Source of the DNA: Russula earlei
Lineage: Eukaryota; Basidiomycota; Agaricomycetes; Russulales; Russulaceae
DNA length: 15,468 nt
Direction: 5' to 3'
Assembly: GCA_025769875.1 (NCBI GenBank)
Contig: JAGFNK010001062.1
Span: 1-15,468, forward strand
Within the stretch, counting starts at the first letter, position 1; every line of letters starts with the position of its first letter. The position numbers and the translations under genes are program-made. The notes under the pieces were generated by a model that saw only the letters and a program-made list of their open reading frames with translations, searched no databases and had not been told where the DNA came from. This document shows positions 1-8,634 of the stretch, in pieces.

Positions 1-157
1 TATTATTTTTCCCTCATGTTGTACCCATGGGCTGTCTTAAGGCAGCCCCATAGTGTTTTTGACTGAAGTGTTGTGGTGTGCAACATTGTTTCCAGTGCGA
101 TTGGAGTCATGGCCAGCCACTCATCACCCCTCTCGCCTCTCGATTCTGACCATCCTT
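1..157 (+). repeat. Left inverted-repeat arm
   Basis: It begins TATTATTTTTCCCTCATG and matches the reverse complement of 2181-2337. The first 38 bases are identical. Mismatches concentrate toward the inner end and include several C/T and A/G changes, consistent with decay after insertion. Confidence 0.85.
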
Positions 158-220
158 CTTGTTTTTCACAGACAGAGAGGAGTGGGTTGCAAAGAGGGGT
201 CCTATTCTGAACTCGTTCTA

Positions 221-1448
221 CTACAGAGTAGCTAGGGTGTTTTTATATACAGGAGTTGTCTCCATTGCAGGTGGTGGCAGCAGGCGTGGACAAGGAGCGA
301 AGGCGTAGGTGGTGAGCATGAGTTCATAGATAGAGACGTAGGTTGCGAGGACTTGAGAAAGAGGATGCATGGGGTGGCTTGCACGGGGGTGGGATCTGTC
401 GTCTTGCGGCGGCGGTGGCGGGGTCGTCTCCACTGCAGGTGTTGGCAGCAGACATGGGCAAGAGCGCGCGAACGGATGGGGAGGCAATGTGGGAGGCGGC
501 GTGCGGTGTGCTGTTGGTGGCGGCTTCTGCTCCTGTTGTGGCATGTTGTGGCTAAGTTCGTGGCTGAGGCCTTCTTGGTCTTCTGGGGTGGTGCTGGTGG
601 TGAGGGGTTGCGACGGTGCAGCAGTGCTGGTGTCACATGAAACTACTAAAGCGGTGGCTGAGACTGAGAATACTGAGGCTGAGACTGAGAAGGTGGTGGC
701 GGACTGAGCTGGTGCGATGGTGGAGGCGGACAGGGCGGAGGTGACGACTGAGGGCAATGCAGGGGCGACAGTGGCTGTGGCTGACAAGGGCGTGGTGGCT
801 GTGGCTTGTGAGATGGTGGTGGAGGTGGCGGCGTGTGGTGCTAAGACGTCGGTGGCTGAGGCTGAGGCTACGGTGGCGGCTGACGAGACTAAGGCAGCTG
901 GCAAGGCTAAGAGTGCGGTGGTGGCGGTTGACTGATCTGAAGCTGGGGTGACGAAGACGGCTGGCAAAACTAGGGGCGCAGTGGCGGCGGCTGAGACTGA
1001 GAAGGCTGAAGCTGAGGGCAGTGTGGAGATGGCAGTGGCTGGCGATGCTGGTGCTATGATGGACTGGGCTGAACTGACGAGTACAGGCAAGGCTAAGATG
1101 GAGACTGATGCGAAGTCGGTGGCTGGCATGACTGAGGCTACTGTGGCGATGGACAAGGTGACGGACAAGACTGAGGGCGACAAGACTGACTGAGGGCGCA
1201 GGAGCAGATGAGACAAAGGCAGGGGTGGCAGACGAGGCTGTGAGGGCTGAAGTGGCAGGCGGTGCTAAAACATCGGTGGGCAAGGTTGAGATGGTGGTTG
1301 TGCATGGAGCTGAGACAGTGGCCATAGCAGGCAACACTGAGGGCGCGGGAGCTGGTTGGGCAAAGATGGGGACAGTGGCAATAGGCGATGTCACGGCTGA
1401 GGCTACAGCAGTGGGGACAGACAAGGTGGCGACGATGGCGAATGTGGG
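221..1448 (-). pseudogene. Low-complexity Ala/Ser/Thr/Pro tail of the Gag-like ORF, broken
   Basis: Downstream of the TAG at 1449 the same frame continues (…PTAVASAVTSPIATV…) until the composition changes near 1200. There the coding bias moves to another frame that runs to a stop at 221-223. Together they would extend the Gag-like protein by about 400 residues of Ala, Ser, Thr, Val and Pro, with Pro-rich blocks near the end (TPPPTLPPHPF and TTPPPPPQDD). The opposite strand is correspondingly rich in G and poor in C, and is built from degenerate GCTGAGGCT/GGCAAGGCT-like units. The coding bias of one strand explains the long spurious plus-strand frames. A non-coding minisatellite that merely looks coding is a fair alternative. 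Confidence 0.4.
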
Positions 1449-2021
1449 CTATGCTGGGATGGCGAGGGCAGGTGGAGCCAAGGCGATGATGGCTGGCGAG
1501 TTGAGGATGGCGGCTGTGAACAAGGTGACGGGAACGGCGGACGAGGTGGGAACCGCAGGGACGATGGGCAAGGCAGGCAAGGCGGAGGTGATGGTGCATG
1601 ATGTAGGGATGGAGGCTGGAGCAGGCATGGGTGCAGGGTATGTGTAGTCGTCTTCATCTTCGTCTGCAGAGCAGAGTTGGCATTCCCACTGAATGTCACA
1701 GGGACGCTGAGAGAATATCTTGACTAGTGCGTCAAATACTTCTCGGAAATCGACAGAGTGCCTCTGCTGTTTGTTCGGGCACCAGGGGCTGAGACATTGG
1801 GAGACCATCTGGTGGTTGTCCAGGTGGAGTCTGAGCCAGAATGACTTGTCGCAATCTTCATAGCACAGGCGGCACGCATGGACAAGGGGACTGCAGATTG
1901 CCCTGAAACTCCGGTAGTATTCATCTACGTCTTCCCGGTCACACACGCAGAGTCTTGACGAGGAGGCAATAAGGTCCTCCAGATCCCACTTGAGCTTGAG
2001 GTATTCTAACTGAGTCAGCAT
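1449..2021 (-). CDS. Gag-like protein of an inverted-repeat element (N-terminal domain)
   Basis: The ATG at 2021 opens a 190-residue frame. Residues ~1-125 are a compact Cys-containing domain with the spaced pattern YYRSF, then FWLRLH, then DFREVFDALVKIFSQRP. This resembles Gag capsid-like ORFs of basidiomycete retroelements (family recognition from memory, not searched). A short acidic CSADEDEDD stretch follows, then an Ala/Pro/Thr-rich region. The frame stops at TAG (1449-1451), but beyond the stop the same frame continues with the same Ala/Pro/Ser/Thr bias from 1448 to about 1200. The TAG therefore looks like a late nonsense change rather than the original end. No RNase H, protease or polymerase motifs are present. 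Confidence 0.5.
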   Translation of the reverse strand: MLTQLEYLKLKWDLEDLIASSSRLCVCDREDVDEYYRSFRAICSPLVHACRLCYEDCDKSFWLRLHLDNHQMVSQCLSPWCPNKQQRHSVDFREVFDALVKIFSQRPCDIQWECQLCSADEDEDDYTYPAPMPAPASIPTSCTITSALPALPIVPAVPTSSAVPVTLFTAAILNSPAIIALAPPALAIPA

Positions 2022-2180
2022 GCTGAAGGAGTGCAGCGTGTGGTGAAGACAGATGGCAGGTTGACGCAGGCAGTGTGACTGGTGCGGCTGTGACTGTGGG
2101 TGTGGAGGGCCAAATGTGAGTTGGAAGGGAGCGGTGCGACTGATGCAGCTGAGACAGTGGGTGTGGTGGGAATGAGGGCA

Positions 2181-2337
2181 AAGGATGGTCAGAATGGAGA
2201 GGTGAGAGGGGCAATGAGTGGCTGGCTGTCACTCCGATCACACTGAAAACAATGTTGCACACCACAACACTTGACTCAAAAACACTATGGGGCTGCCTCA
2301 AGACAGCCCATGGGTACAACATGAGGGAAAAATAATA
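2181..2337 (-). repeat. Right inverted-repeat arm
   Basis: It is the reverse complement of the left arm and ends ...GGGAAAAATAATA at 2337. It lies just upstream of the minus-strand ORF start at 2021, so the arm plus 2022-2180 would supply the ORF's promoter and leader if the ORF is expressed. Confidence 0.85.
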
Positions 2338-2610
2338 GATATAGACCATGATTTTGAGTTGTAATTCATCTAATACACATGTGGAGGTGGCTTGAGTCCA
2401 GCTCCACCAATTCTCACTCAAATCTCATGAAAACAATGGGGCTGCCTAGCCCTCATTCAGGCGATTCAGGGACAATAAATTTCATATGAATTGATGCTGT
2501 TATGAGGGAGATATTTATCCCAAATGTTTGAGGGGGTTTCTGCACCAATTTGGGTGGAATTCAAGCTCCGCCAAGTGCGCTGAAAACGGCAATATTATAA
2601 ATGCATGGTC

Positions 2611-2805
2611 TGGACCAGTTGTAAACTGGCCTGAACTGGTCCATTGCTAGACTGGTTACAACTGGTCCAACAGCCATTGGGCAACTGCAACAGATTGGTC
2701 CATACTGGTCCACCCTGTGGTTATGTGTAATTTTTGAAATACATGAACCAGTCCAGTTTGCAGTTGCACCCAAATGTGGGAAAAAAACTGGACCAGACTG
2801 GACCT
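2611..2805. repeat. Cluster of ACTGGTCCA / TGGACCAGT motifs
   Basis: Exact ACTGGTCCA occurs at 2635, 2661 and 2704, and its reverse complement TGGACCAGT at 2611. Near-matches lie around 2694, 2746, 2789 and 2797. Both orientations are mixed, so this is not a simple tandem repeat. Function is unknown; it may be the subterminal repeats of a small DNA element or a protein-binding array. Confidence 0.6.
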
Positions 2806-2853
2806 TCAAGCACTAGTCAGCACCCCAAAAACCTGAATTTCAAGGACTGAAAA

Positions 2854-2967
2854 TTAGGCTCCTTTTACCAACTGAGAATTCTTGAATATAGTTTCAAAAA
2901 TTTGTAAAGTTTTGCACCAAGTGGGGCCTCAAGATTCAAGAATTCTCAGTTGGTAAATGGGGCCTTA
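2854..2967. repeat. Imperfect palindrome, MITE-like
   Basis: The left arm (2854-2887) and right arm (2934-2967) are reverse complements over 34 bases with about three mismatches; the inner 23 bases match exactly (TTACCAACTGAGAATTCTTG core). The loop is about 46 bp and AT-rich. Size and architecture fit a miniature inverted-repeat element or a solitary hairpin. A target-site duplication is not clear. Confidence 0.7.
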
Positions 2968-3177
2968 GACTCTCATTCTAGGATTGCATCTAGATACAGT
3001 ACATGAGATTCTACTGTCTGAGTTTCAAGATAATCCATCAAGAAATGATTGAGATATGGCAGTTTGAAACTTCATACTCAGTTCAGCACCCAAAAATCAA
3101 AATTTCAATACCACTTTTGATGAGCATCACAGAAGAACTGGGCTTGTTTCCCTATGAGTGTGTAAAGGACTATTACA

Positions 3178-3718
3178 TCACTGTATCACATTAGTTATCA
3201 TTTCTGGGGGTCTGGGGGTCCGGGGAGGTGTGAATTTTCCCCTCAACCGACTCCACCAACTCATTGACTTTGGCTCTGGCTTAGGGTGTAAAATTGCATC
3301 CAGCAGCTTCTGGTCTTCCTGCTGCTGCTCTTCCTGCATCTGTTCCAGCTTGCTGTACGGATAAAGCATGAGAACGTTCACCATCGGCTGATTCCGATGC
3401 TGCTTTGCAATGGGAGGTGAACTTTGCGCCATCCGTATCGCGTTCAGCTCCTCCTGATTTTCATGAAGACCCCTGACCGCAATATGTGGCGATGTGCTTG
3501 GCGAGTCTTCCTTTGGTACTATACGATTTGAGTCCGATGATGACCGCGGCGCCCCCTGAGGGTTCTGATTGGTTCCAAAATTCCCAATTCTGCAAGGTAA
3601 TGTCAACTTCAGGGAAGAAAGAGAACTTGAGGAGGTCGGCGTACTTCTGAGGAGGCGAAAATGATAGAGCGATGCCAACGGCGAGGCATAATATGGCAGG
3701 AACATAGGTGGTTCGCAT
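3178..3718 (-). CDS. Predicted small secreted protein, one intron
   Basis: The ATG at 3718 gives a signal-peptide-like N-terminus, MRTTYVPAILCLAVGIALSF, with a hydrophobic core at residues 6-20. A 55-nt intron (3590-3644) starts GTACGC, has TTGACA as a possible branch point and ends TTGCAG. Splicing joins exon 1 (3645-3718) to exon 2 (3178-3589) in frame and gives 161 residues. The mature part has no cysteine. It contains a Ser-rich stretch, a charged Gln/Glu-rich segment around LEQMQEEQQQEDQ that may be helical, and a basic Pro-rich end (WWSRLRGKFTPPRTPRPP). No known domain is recognised. Without splicing, exon 1 would stop at 3461 after 85 residues. The composition of exon 2 and the good splice sites favour the spliced model. 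It is not a typical Cys-rich effector; its role is unknown. Confidence 0.6.
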
Positions 3719-3980
3719 TGCGAGTTATAAGTGGAATGTGGAATTTAAATGAAAGTCGTAGAAATTGTAGAGGAAGGAACGAGACAGATGCGTAGAAATT
3801 TTAGAAAGTTTGTCGGTAACCGGAACCAGACTATAAAGTGAATGGGGACACTCTGAGGAGAATTGAAGCTGCAGGTGTTGATTCATACCGCGGAAAATCC
3901 ACCTCCACTGTCTATAAATTCTGGACCAGAATGGGCAGGGCTATACATCCATCGCATCATGATCCCGTTTTGATGATGCG

Positions 3981-3998
3981 ACGTTGATGCATCAACGT
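3981..3998. repeat. 18-bp perfect palindrome
   Basis: ACGTTGATGCATCAACGT reads identically on both strands. It lies about 260 bp upstream of the divergently positioned secreted-protein start, so a dimeric transcription-factor site is possible; chance is not excluded. Confidence 0.5.
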
Positions 3999-4883
3999 TT
4001 CCAGGCTTGAAGGCTGGAAATGAGATCAGCGAGCACGTTACCGCCAGTTGAAATCATCTCATGTACACGTTGGAAGTTAAACCGCCATTAATGAAGTAGC
4101 AGTGAAGTGAGTCGAAGCATGCTGACCTGAGGTCATGCATCTGTTACAGTAGTGCACGATAATTTCAGTTTTTGATAAACGATGATAATTGTGCTAATTA
4201 TCTCTCGCTAGCGCGGGAGGTTTTTCCTGATGTTGTTTTCTCATCACAGGGATTACGAAGAGGAGGACACGTGAGAGAGATGAGCGGGGCTCAAAGCGAC
4301 GGAACAACAATTGGGATACCTAAGAATCGTCTGTGAGGGGTGTAAAGCTTGGTGGTGCATGTCCACAGCTTACGAAACCGGTTGCAAGCACGATGATGTC
4401 AAAATCGCGCTTGGAGAAGCTCTGTGGCGTAAAACACGCTAGCCATTAGACGGGGAGCGTAGACACTGGCAGAGGCATGGTAAATGGAACAGGAGACGTG
4501 AATGTGGAGACATTATATATGCCAGTTGGGCGCTGATGGGACGCCACGCTCAGAAAGACAAAAGGACTGCTTCGTGATGAGAAGCAGGGCGTCGAACGAA
4601 GAAACATACATTTGACGATTGTTCCTTGGCTTGGGTTCCGGACTGCTAGTCGCCGATCGCTTATCCTACGCCGAGGTGACAAAGATTTGACTGCCCAGAA
4701 TATGGTTCTGGGATCACAGCGAGACATCCTTTGGACACTTGATACACCGAGCCGGGAAGCGTCTTGCTGAGGATTCCGTGTAGGTAAGGACGTCATTTGG
4801 AAGTTTCCACATGCAGCTCCATAGTAGCTATGTAGTGCTACATACATGACTGACAGGAATGGATAAATCCAGTCCACTAAAAC

Positions 4884-4930
4884 TCAACTCAGTGGTCAAT
4901 AAAGGTGAAATATATTGACCACTGAATTGA
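4884..4930. repeat. Hairpin: 17-bp arms with one mismatch
   Basis: TCAACTCAGTGGTCAAT (4884-4900) pairs with 4914-4930 around a 13-base AT-rich loop. It may be a small inverted-repeat remnant. The sequence after it is AT-rich and shows no gene. Confidence 0.55.
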
Positions 4931-5283
4931 CTCAGCTCAGATTACAAATTATTTTAAAACAATTGATTGATTTGTTGCCCTCTCCTCATGCATCGCATTA
5001 TTGTAAATATGTCAACCCAAACAATTAGAACTTAGTCAAATGCTTAAGAGAGGGCAGCTCAGTTCCCAAGTTATGTAACCTAAGATGCAACATGAGTCGC
5101 CCCAAATCACCAGGGGGATCATATACACTTAATTTGCCCAATCAATTTAGCCTTAGCAGACTTGGATAAACTTAACACAATGGTGTATGTTAATACATGG
5201 ATTTATATTGAATAAATCGAGACATAAAGTGCATCCACAAATATGACACCAAATTTTAAATAGGAACGGTCTACTCATTACAT

Positions 5284-5350
5284 GGCGATAATCGGCCGAT
5301 GGGGATCAATCGCACCCAATGGGGATCAATCACCTCAATGACAGAGACTG
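5284..5350 (+). repeat. Fragment related to the dispersed repeat
   Basis: GGCGATAATCGGCCGATGGGGATCAATC resembles 8474-8502 (GGCAATAATTGGCTGATGGGGATCAATC). A downstream GACAGAGA is shared as well. The GGGGATCAAT segment is duplicated within this copy. Confidence 0.45.
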
Positions 5351-5565
5351 ACCACACAGATTAAACTCAATGCGAAGATCTGGGCTTTACATTTTGTTAC
5401 AATTTTACTCGAGCCAAATAATATAGTTAGCATTCTTATAATTGAATCTTGTTTGTATTTTCCCACTAAGAACCAAGTCTGTGTTGAAGGCAGCGGGCGG
5501 CGGCTTGCTGAGTTCGCAAAAACACACACAAAAGAAGGGACAAAACAGGTCTCTTGTTCCAAGGT

Positions 5566-5586
5566 GTAACTAGAGTGTTTATATAC
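5566..5586 (-). promoter_or_regulatory. LTR-like TATA module
   Basis: On the minus strand GTATATAAACACTCTAGTTAC contains a strong TATA box. A closely related module occurs at 228-250 inside the inverted-repeat element. About 100 bases further on the minus strand comes CAGACTTGGTTCTTAGTGGG, which loosely recalls a retroelement primer-binding site next to an LTR end. This is suggestive only; no second LTR or coding body was identified. Confidence 0.35.
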
Positions 5587-5695
5587 AAGACACGATCTAT
5601 GAGAGAGGGGGATATTGGGGGATTGGGGAGACAGAAAGATGCAAGTTGGGAGTGCGATACATGGATGTGGAACAAGACGAGCCAGAGCGATGAGC

Positions 5696-5769
5696 TGCGA
5701 TGAAAGAGGGTCGAGAGCTGGCTGGGCAGTGGAGGTGGAACCGGTATGCGATGAAAGAGAGTCGAGAGC
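5696..5769 (+). repeat. 23-bp direct repeat, two copies 51 bp apart
   Basis: TGCGATGAAAGAGGGTCGAG is the start of copy one (5696-5718). Copy two (5747-5769) differs at one base. The surrounding sequence is purine-rich. Confidence 0.6.
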
Positions 5770-6522
5770 AATGACACAGGGCTGGAATGGGATGCCACCT
5801 TACAGCGGGACACTGTGTGACGATGTACTAAAGAATTACCCTGGACATGGACAGCCTTGCGAGACAGCTGACGAGCTATACCTGGAAAGTGAAGATCCTT
5901 TTGGTGGATATCGTCCTCTACGCTTTTTGTTGAACGATAGACCCTTTGCTACAGAACTATCATCATCTTTAGCCTTGCGCTTGTGGCAGCCCCTGCTGAA
6001 CATTGGATCATGACCAAGGATGTTCTTTGATAGGCTGCCGTCATCGTTGGACCAATTTTTGGATTCCAGGTTCCATGTTATGAGATTCAAGACCCATTCA
6101 GAAGAACAAAGCTTCTCATGAGCATCCTTGACCTCCGTCCAGACATTCCTCTCCACTTGAGGTTCAGGCATAATTGATTTTGGGTTAATATCATCATAGA
6201 AGGTTTTAAGAAGGGTGCGCAACTCTTCAATGATCTGGTGGCATGGTTCCAGGACAAAATCAAACAAATCCAGGTGAAGTATTAGTTTGTGTAGGAAAGA
6301 TAGCTTTCCGTCACCGCCCTGGATAACACCATCTTCATCCACATCTCTGTATCCATCAAATACGTGTTGCATATCTTGTGATTGGCCCTCGATCGCAGAA
6401 TGTCAGCATTTCATGACAATATAAATAAGAACCCAGTAAAAGGATTCAATATCATCTGAAATTTGATGAGATCGAGCATGAGGGTGTAATAAAAGTCCTG
6501 TTGATATGAACTGCCATGTACC

Positions 6523-6570
6523 CTGAACACAAAGTCAATTCACCGCACATAGGGGATAAACAGATCATAC
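6523..6570 (-). other. Intron in the kinase pseudogene (48 nt)
   Basis: GTATGA donor and TTCAG acceptor. Removal joins …HSRT to GTWQFISTGLLLHP in frame, as expected for a FunK1 kinase, so this splice still works although the gene is otherwise broken. Confidence 0.75.
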
Positions 6571-6722
6571 CGTGCGGGAGTGTTGTCTCTGCTGGGTCAC
6601 ATTCATCCTCTTGGACATGTCCCAGTCGATCAATAAACCTGATTGATCTGGGGCGATCAGAATGTTTCCTGCGCTCATATCCCGATGTAAAATTTTTGCT
6701 TTGTCATATGCGTCCATATGAG

Positions 6723-6771
6723 CTGTTCCAAATTGTCAAACAACAAACTTAAACGTAATGCCAATCCTCAC
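6723..6771 (-). other. Intron in the kinase pseudogene (49 nt)
   Basis: GTGAGG donor, TTTGACAAT branch-point-like segment and GAACAG acceptor. Removal joins QVIRDAMI to AHMDAYDKAKILHRD in frame, directly before the catalytic loop. Confidence 0.8.
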
Positions 6772-8242
6772 CGATCATAGCATCCCGAATGACCTGGCAT
6801 AGCTCCCAAGTCAATCCGAACATACTCAGCGGCTGTCCGAGCATGTTCAAGACAAGTCGGTAGTGGACATATCGTTTGACGCGCAGGTGTACCAGGACAC
6901 CAAATACGTTTGTGTTTGCCATCTTTCACATAGTCTTGTGTCCTTGTGCATTGTACATCGAGTGAATGCTCCAGTGTCAACAGCACGTTGCCAGCTGGAC
7001 CCAACTCTGGAATGAAACACACTTTTGCTTCTAGTAAATCGCGATAAATATCCCCTTCTTTCTCGATACCTGGGAAATTGGTACACCAGTAATCTTTGAG
7101 GTAAACCAGTTTATTCCGTTCGATGTCATGGCACACAAATCCAAACGTCGACCAACCAAAAAGGGTTTTTGTCTCCCATATTGGTTTCCATATGATATAG
7201 GGCTTTGGCTGTCCGTCCATGGCATGATTGTCATTGACGAGAATCTGGTGAAGGTCTTCAACTTCAATTTTCTCGACGTCCATGTATACCGCCAGCGTGG
7301 ACTGTGCATCACCAACCCCCTTATCATTCTTCGAGACCGAGGTGACAGTGGTGTCATATCCACACTGGGCAAAAGTGAGAGAGTTGAGCCTCCAGATGAA
7401 TTCGGAAAGGGTGTTGGGATCTTTGGCCCAATCAAATATCTCGGTATAGATAGCACCACTGCGATCCCATCGCAGTAGTTGCCCTGTTGCCTTTCCAAAG
7501 AGGATGATCGAGTAAGAGAAGACCTGAAACTGTGAACGATGGATAGAAGTGGCATAATGTGTGAGTTGACCACACACATGATACGGGCGCTCAGTCCACC
7601 TAACATGACACTCGAGCCCACCCTTATGACCCTCTTGCCTCATATGTGTAAGGTTGTGAAAAATGTCCTCTCTTCCCTTTTTGTTTTCGATCCACACATC
7701 GACCGCTCTCCAGTCCAGTGAGGTCAGCTGCTCGTTTTCCTGATGACCTTCCCTTTTCCGATAGATAACGATGTCTGGTCTCCCTAGGATTGCCTTATCT
7801 TGCTTAACAGTGGTGTTGACAAATGTGAGATTATCAGCGAGGCCAGACGTTTTGATTGCCTGTATCTGTCATGTACATGAGCGTGGATCCCCCCTTGAAT
7901 GTGGGGACTGACAGAGTGATCCTCATTGTGTGAGATGGAGCGCTTGTCAAAGCTGATGATGCACTCCGTCTTTCAAGCTGAGCTTGCTTCTGGCATGAAT
8001 TCTGAGAGGAATTCGGCTATTGGCATAGGCCTGATGAATTTGTCACATACGTCCCAGGTCATGTCCTTATATCTCTCTGAAGCTAGCTTTTGAGGTGTGG
8101 ATGTGTGTGTGTGACTTCCTGATAGGTCATATTTTAGAGGTGAAGTAGTTATAGTTAGACTACTTTGCTCGGTTTGAGGCGGCATGCTGGGATGGATGAC
8201 TGGCCATGTTGTGAGATGAGACAAAGAAAAGGTGAGAATCAC

Positions 8243-8634
8243 CTACTGCAATCAGTACGTGGTCCCGCAGTCAATGATTCTCTCTTAACTCTAATCTTAA
8301 AACAGGTTGTGTGTGGCAGCAATTACATGTACAATATGAACGATCACTTTGACATACATACTTGAGCAAAACCAGGGTGGTTCAGGGTGCACAAGCTCGC
8401 TCGCTTAAGTATCTGCCTACTACACGGCCACAGCCAGTGAAACCTGGAGAACTGCAGGCCGTAAGTGCCTTATTGGCAATAATTGGCTGATGGGGATCAA
8501 TCTCCCCGATGACAGAGATAAGCACATATGTGCTTTCATGCAAATTCTCACACACAGAATAAAACCGAGGAAAGTATTGACATTGACATGAACGACCTGC
8601 CAAGTCGTCATCACATATGCGTGCACACATTCAT
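8243..8634. other. Interval between kinase and F-box genes
   Basis: No gene is seen. The interval is largely occupied by copy A of a dispersed repeat (8404-8550), preceded by sequence (from about 8333) also weakly matched near 15205. Confidence 0.5.
8404..8550 (+). repeat. Dispersed repeat, copy A
   Basis: It begins CTTAAGTATCTGCCTACTAC and ends with TGCTTTCATGCAAATTCTC. It aligns with 15259-15406 over its whole length with scattered changes, and its first ~50 bases align with 13669-13718. Confidence 0.7.

Larger units (their letters stand above)
1..2337. mobile_element. Inverted-repeat (TIR/foldback-type) element with Gag-like ORF
   Basis: The first ~157 bases and the reverse complement of 2181-2337 align end to end with about a dozen mismatches, so the block is bounded by long inverted repeats. 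Inside lies a minus-strand reading frame (Gag-like domain, 1449-2021) followed by a low-complexity tail running to about 221. No transposase, reverse transcriptase or integrase is visible, so the element would be non-autonomous. The left arm begins at base 1, so its true outer end and any target-site duplication cannot be seen. Inverted rather than direct ends argue against an LTR retrotransposon even though the ORF looks Gag-like. Two inverted solo repeats flanking a gene would be an alternative reading. Confidence 0.75.
2338..3177. other. Non-coding interval with small repeats
   Basis: No convincing gene was found. The stretch contains a cluster of ACTGGTCCA motifs (2611-2805), a 113-bp imperfect palindrome (2854-2967) and AT-rich sequence. 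Short open frames here lack family features or biased codon use. Confidence 0.6.
3719..5835. other. Long interval without a supported gene
   Basis: The part next to 3718 should hold the promoter of the secreted-protein gene; TTTATAG (minus strand, about 3833-3839) is a weak TATA candidate. The rest holds an 18-bp perfect palindrome (3981-3998), a hairpin (4884-4930), a fragment related to the dispersed repeat (5284-5350), an LTR-like TATA module (5566-5586) and a 23-bp direct repeat (5696-5718 and 5747-5769). A 143-residue minus-strand frame at 4446-4877 lacks recognisable features and is not called. Confidence 0.55.
5836..8185 (-). pseudogene. Decayed fungal-type protein kinase (FunK1)
   Basis: The ATG at 8185 starts an N-terminal segment containing RYKDMTWDVCDKFIRPMPI, typical of FunK1 leaders. 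The kinase body (about 7870-6880) has GQLTHYATSIHRSQFQVFSY and LLRWDRSGAIYTEIFDW, both characteristic of the family. After a frame change within 6870-6925 comes VHYRLVLNMLGQPLSMF. A 49-nt intron (6723-6771) leads to the catalytic exon (6571-6722) with HRDMSAGNILI (catalytic loop) and LIDWDMSK (DFG equivalent). A 48-nt intron (6523-6570) follows, then the C-terminal exon ending at 5836 with a bipartite basic signal (KRK…KKRRGR). In-frame TGA stops lie at 7973-7975 and 6403-6405, and frame changes also occur near 7860-7895. The catalytic residues survive, but no full-length product can be made without recoding or extra splicing. Confidence 0.8.

Noticed and set aside
343..1647. Several plus-strand frames rich in Ala, Glu, Val and Trp
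   Set aside because: They are mirror images of the biased minus-strand sequence in the inverted-repeat element; none has a domain or sensible start.
4123..4135. TGACCTGAGGTCA, resembling a nuclear-receptor everted element
   Set aside because: Fungi lack such receptors; most likely a chance short palindrome.
4446..4877. 143-residue minus-strand frame with a hydrophobic start (MDWIYPFLSVMYVALH)
   Set aside because: No family pattern, splice support or composition beyond what chance gives in this interval.
5455..5600. Firm call of a Ty1/copia LTR on the minus strand
   Set aside because: The TATA box and a loose primer-binding-site resemblance are present, but no LTR boundaries, partner LTR or coding body were found.
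5615..6013. 132-residue plus-strand frame
   Set aside because: Its 3' half is antisense to the well-supported C-terminus of the FunK1 kinase and the rest is a purine-rich repeat.
7128..7478. 116-residue plus-strand frame
   Set aside because: Antisense shadow of the kinase body.
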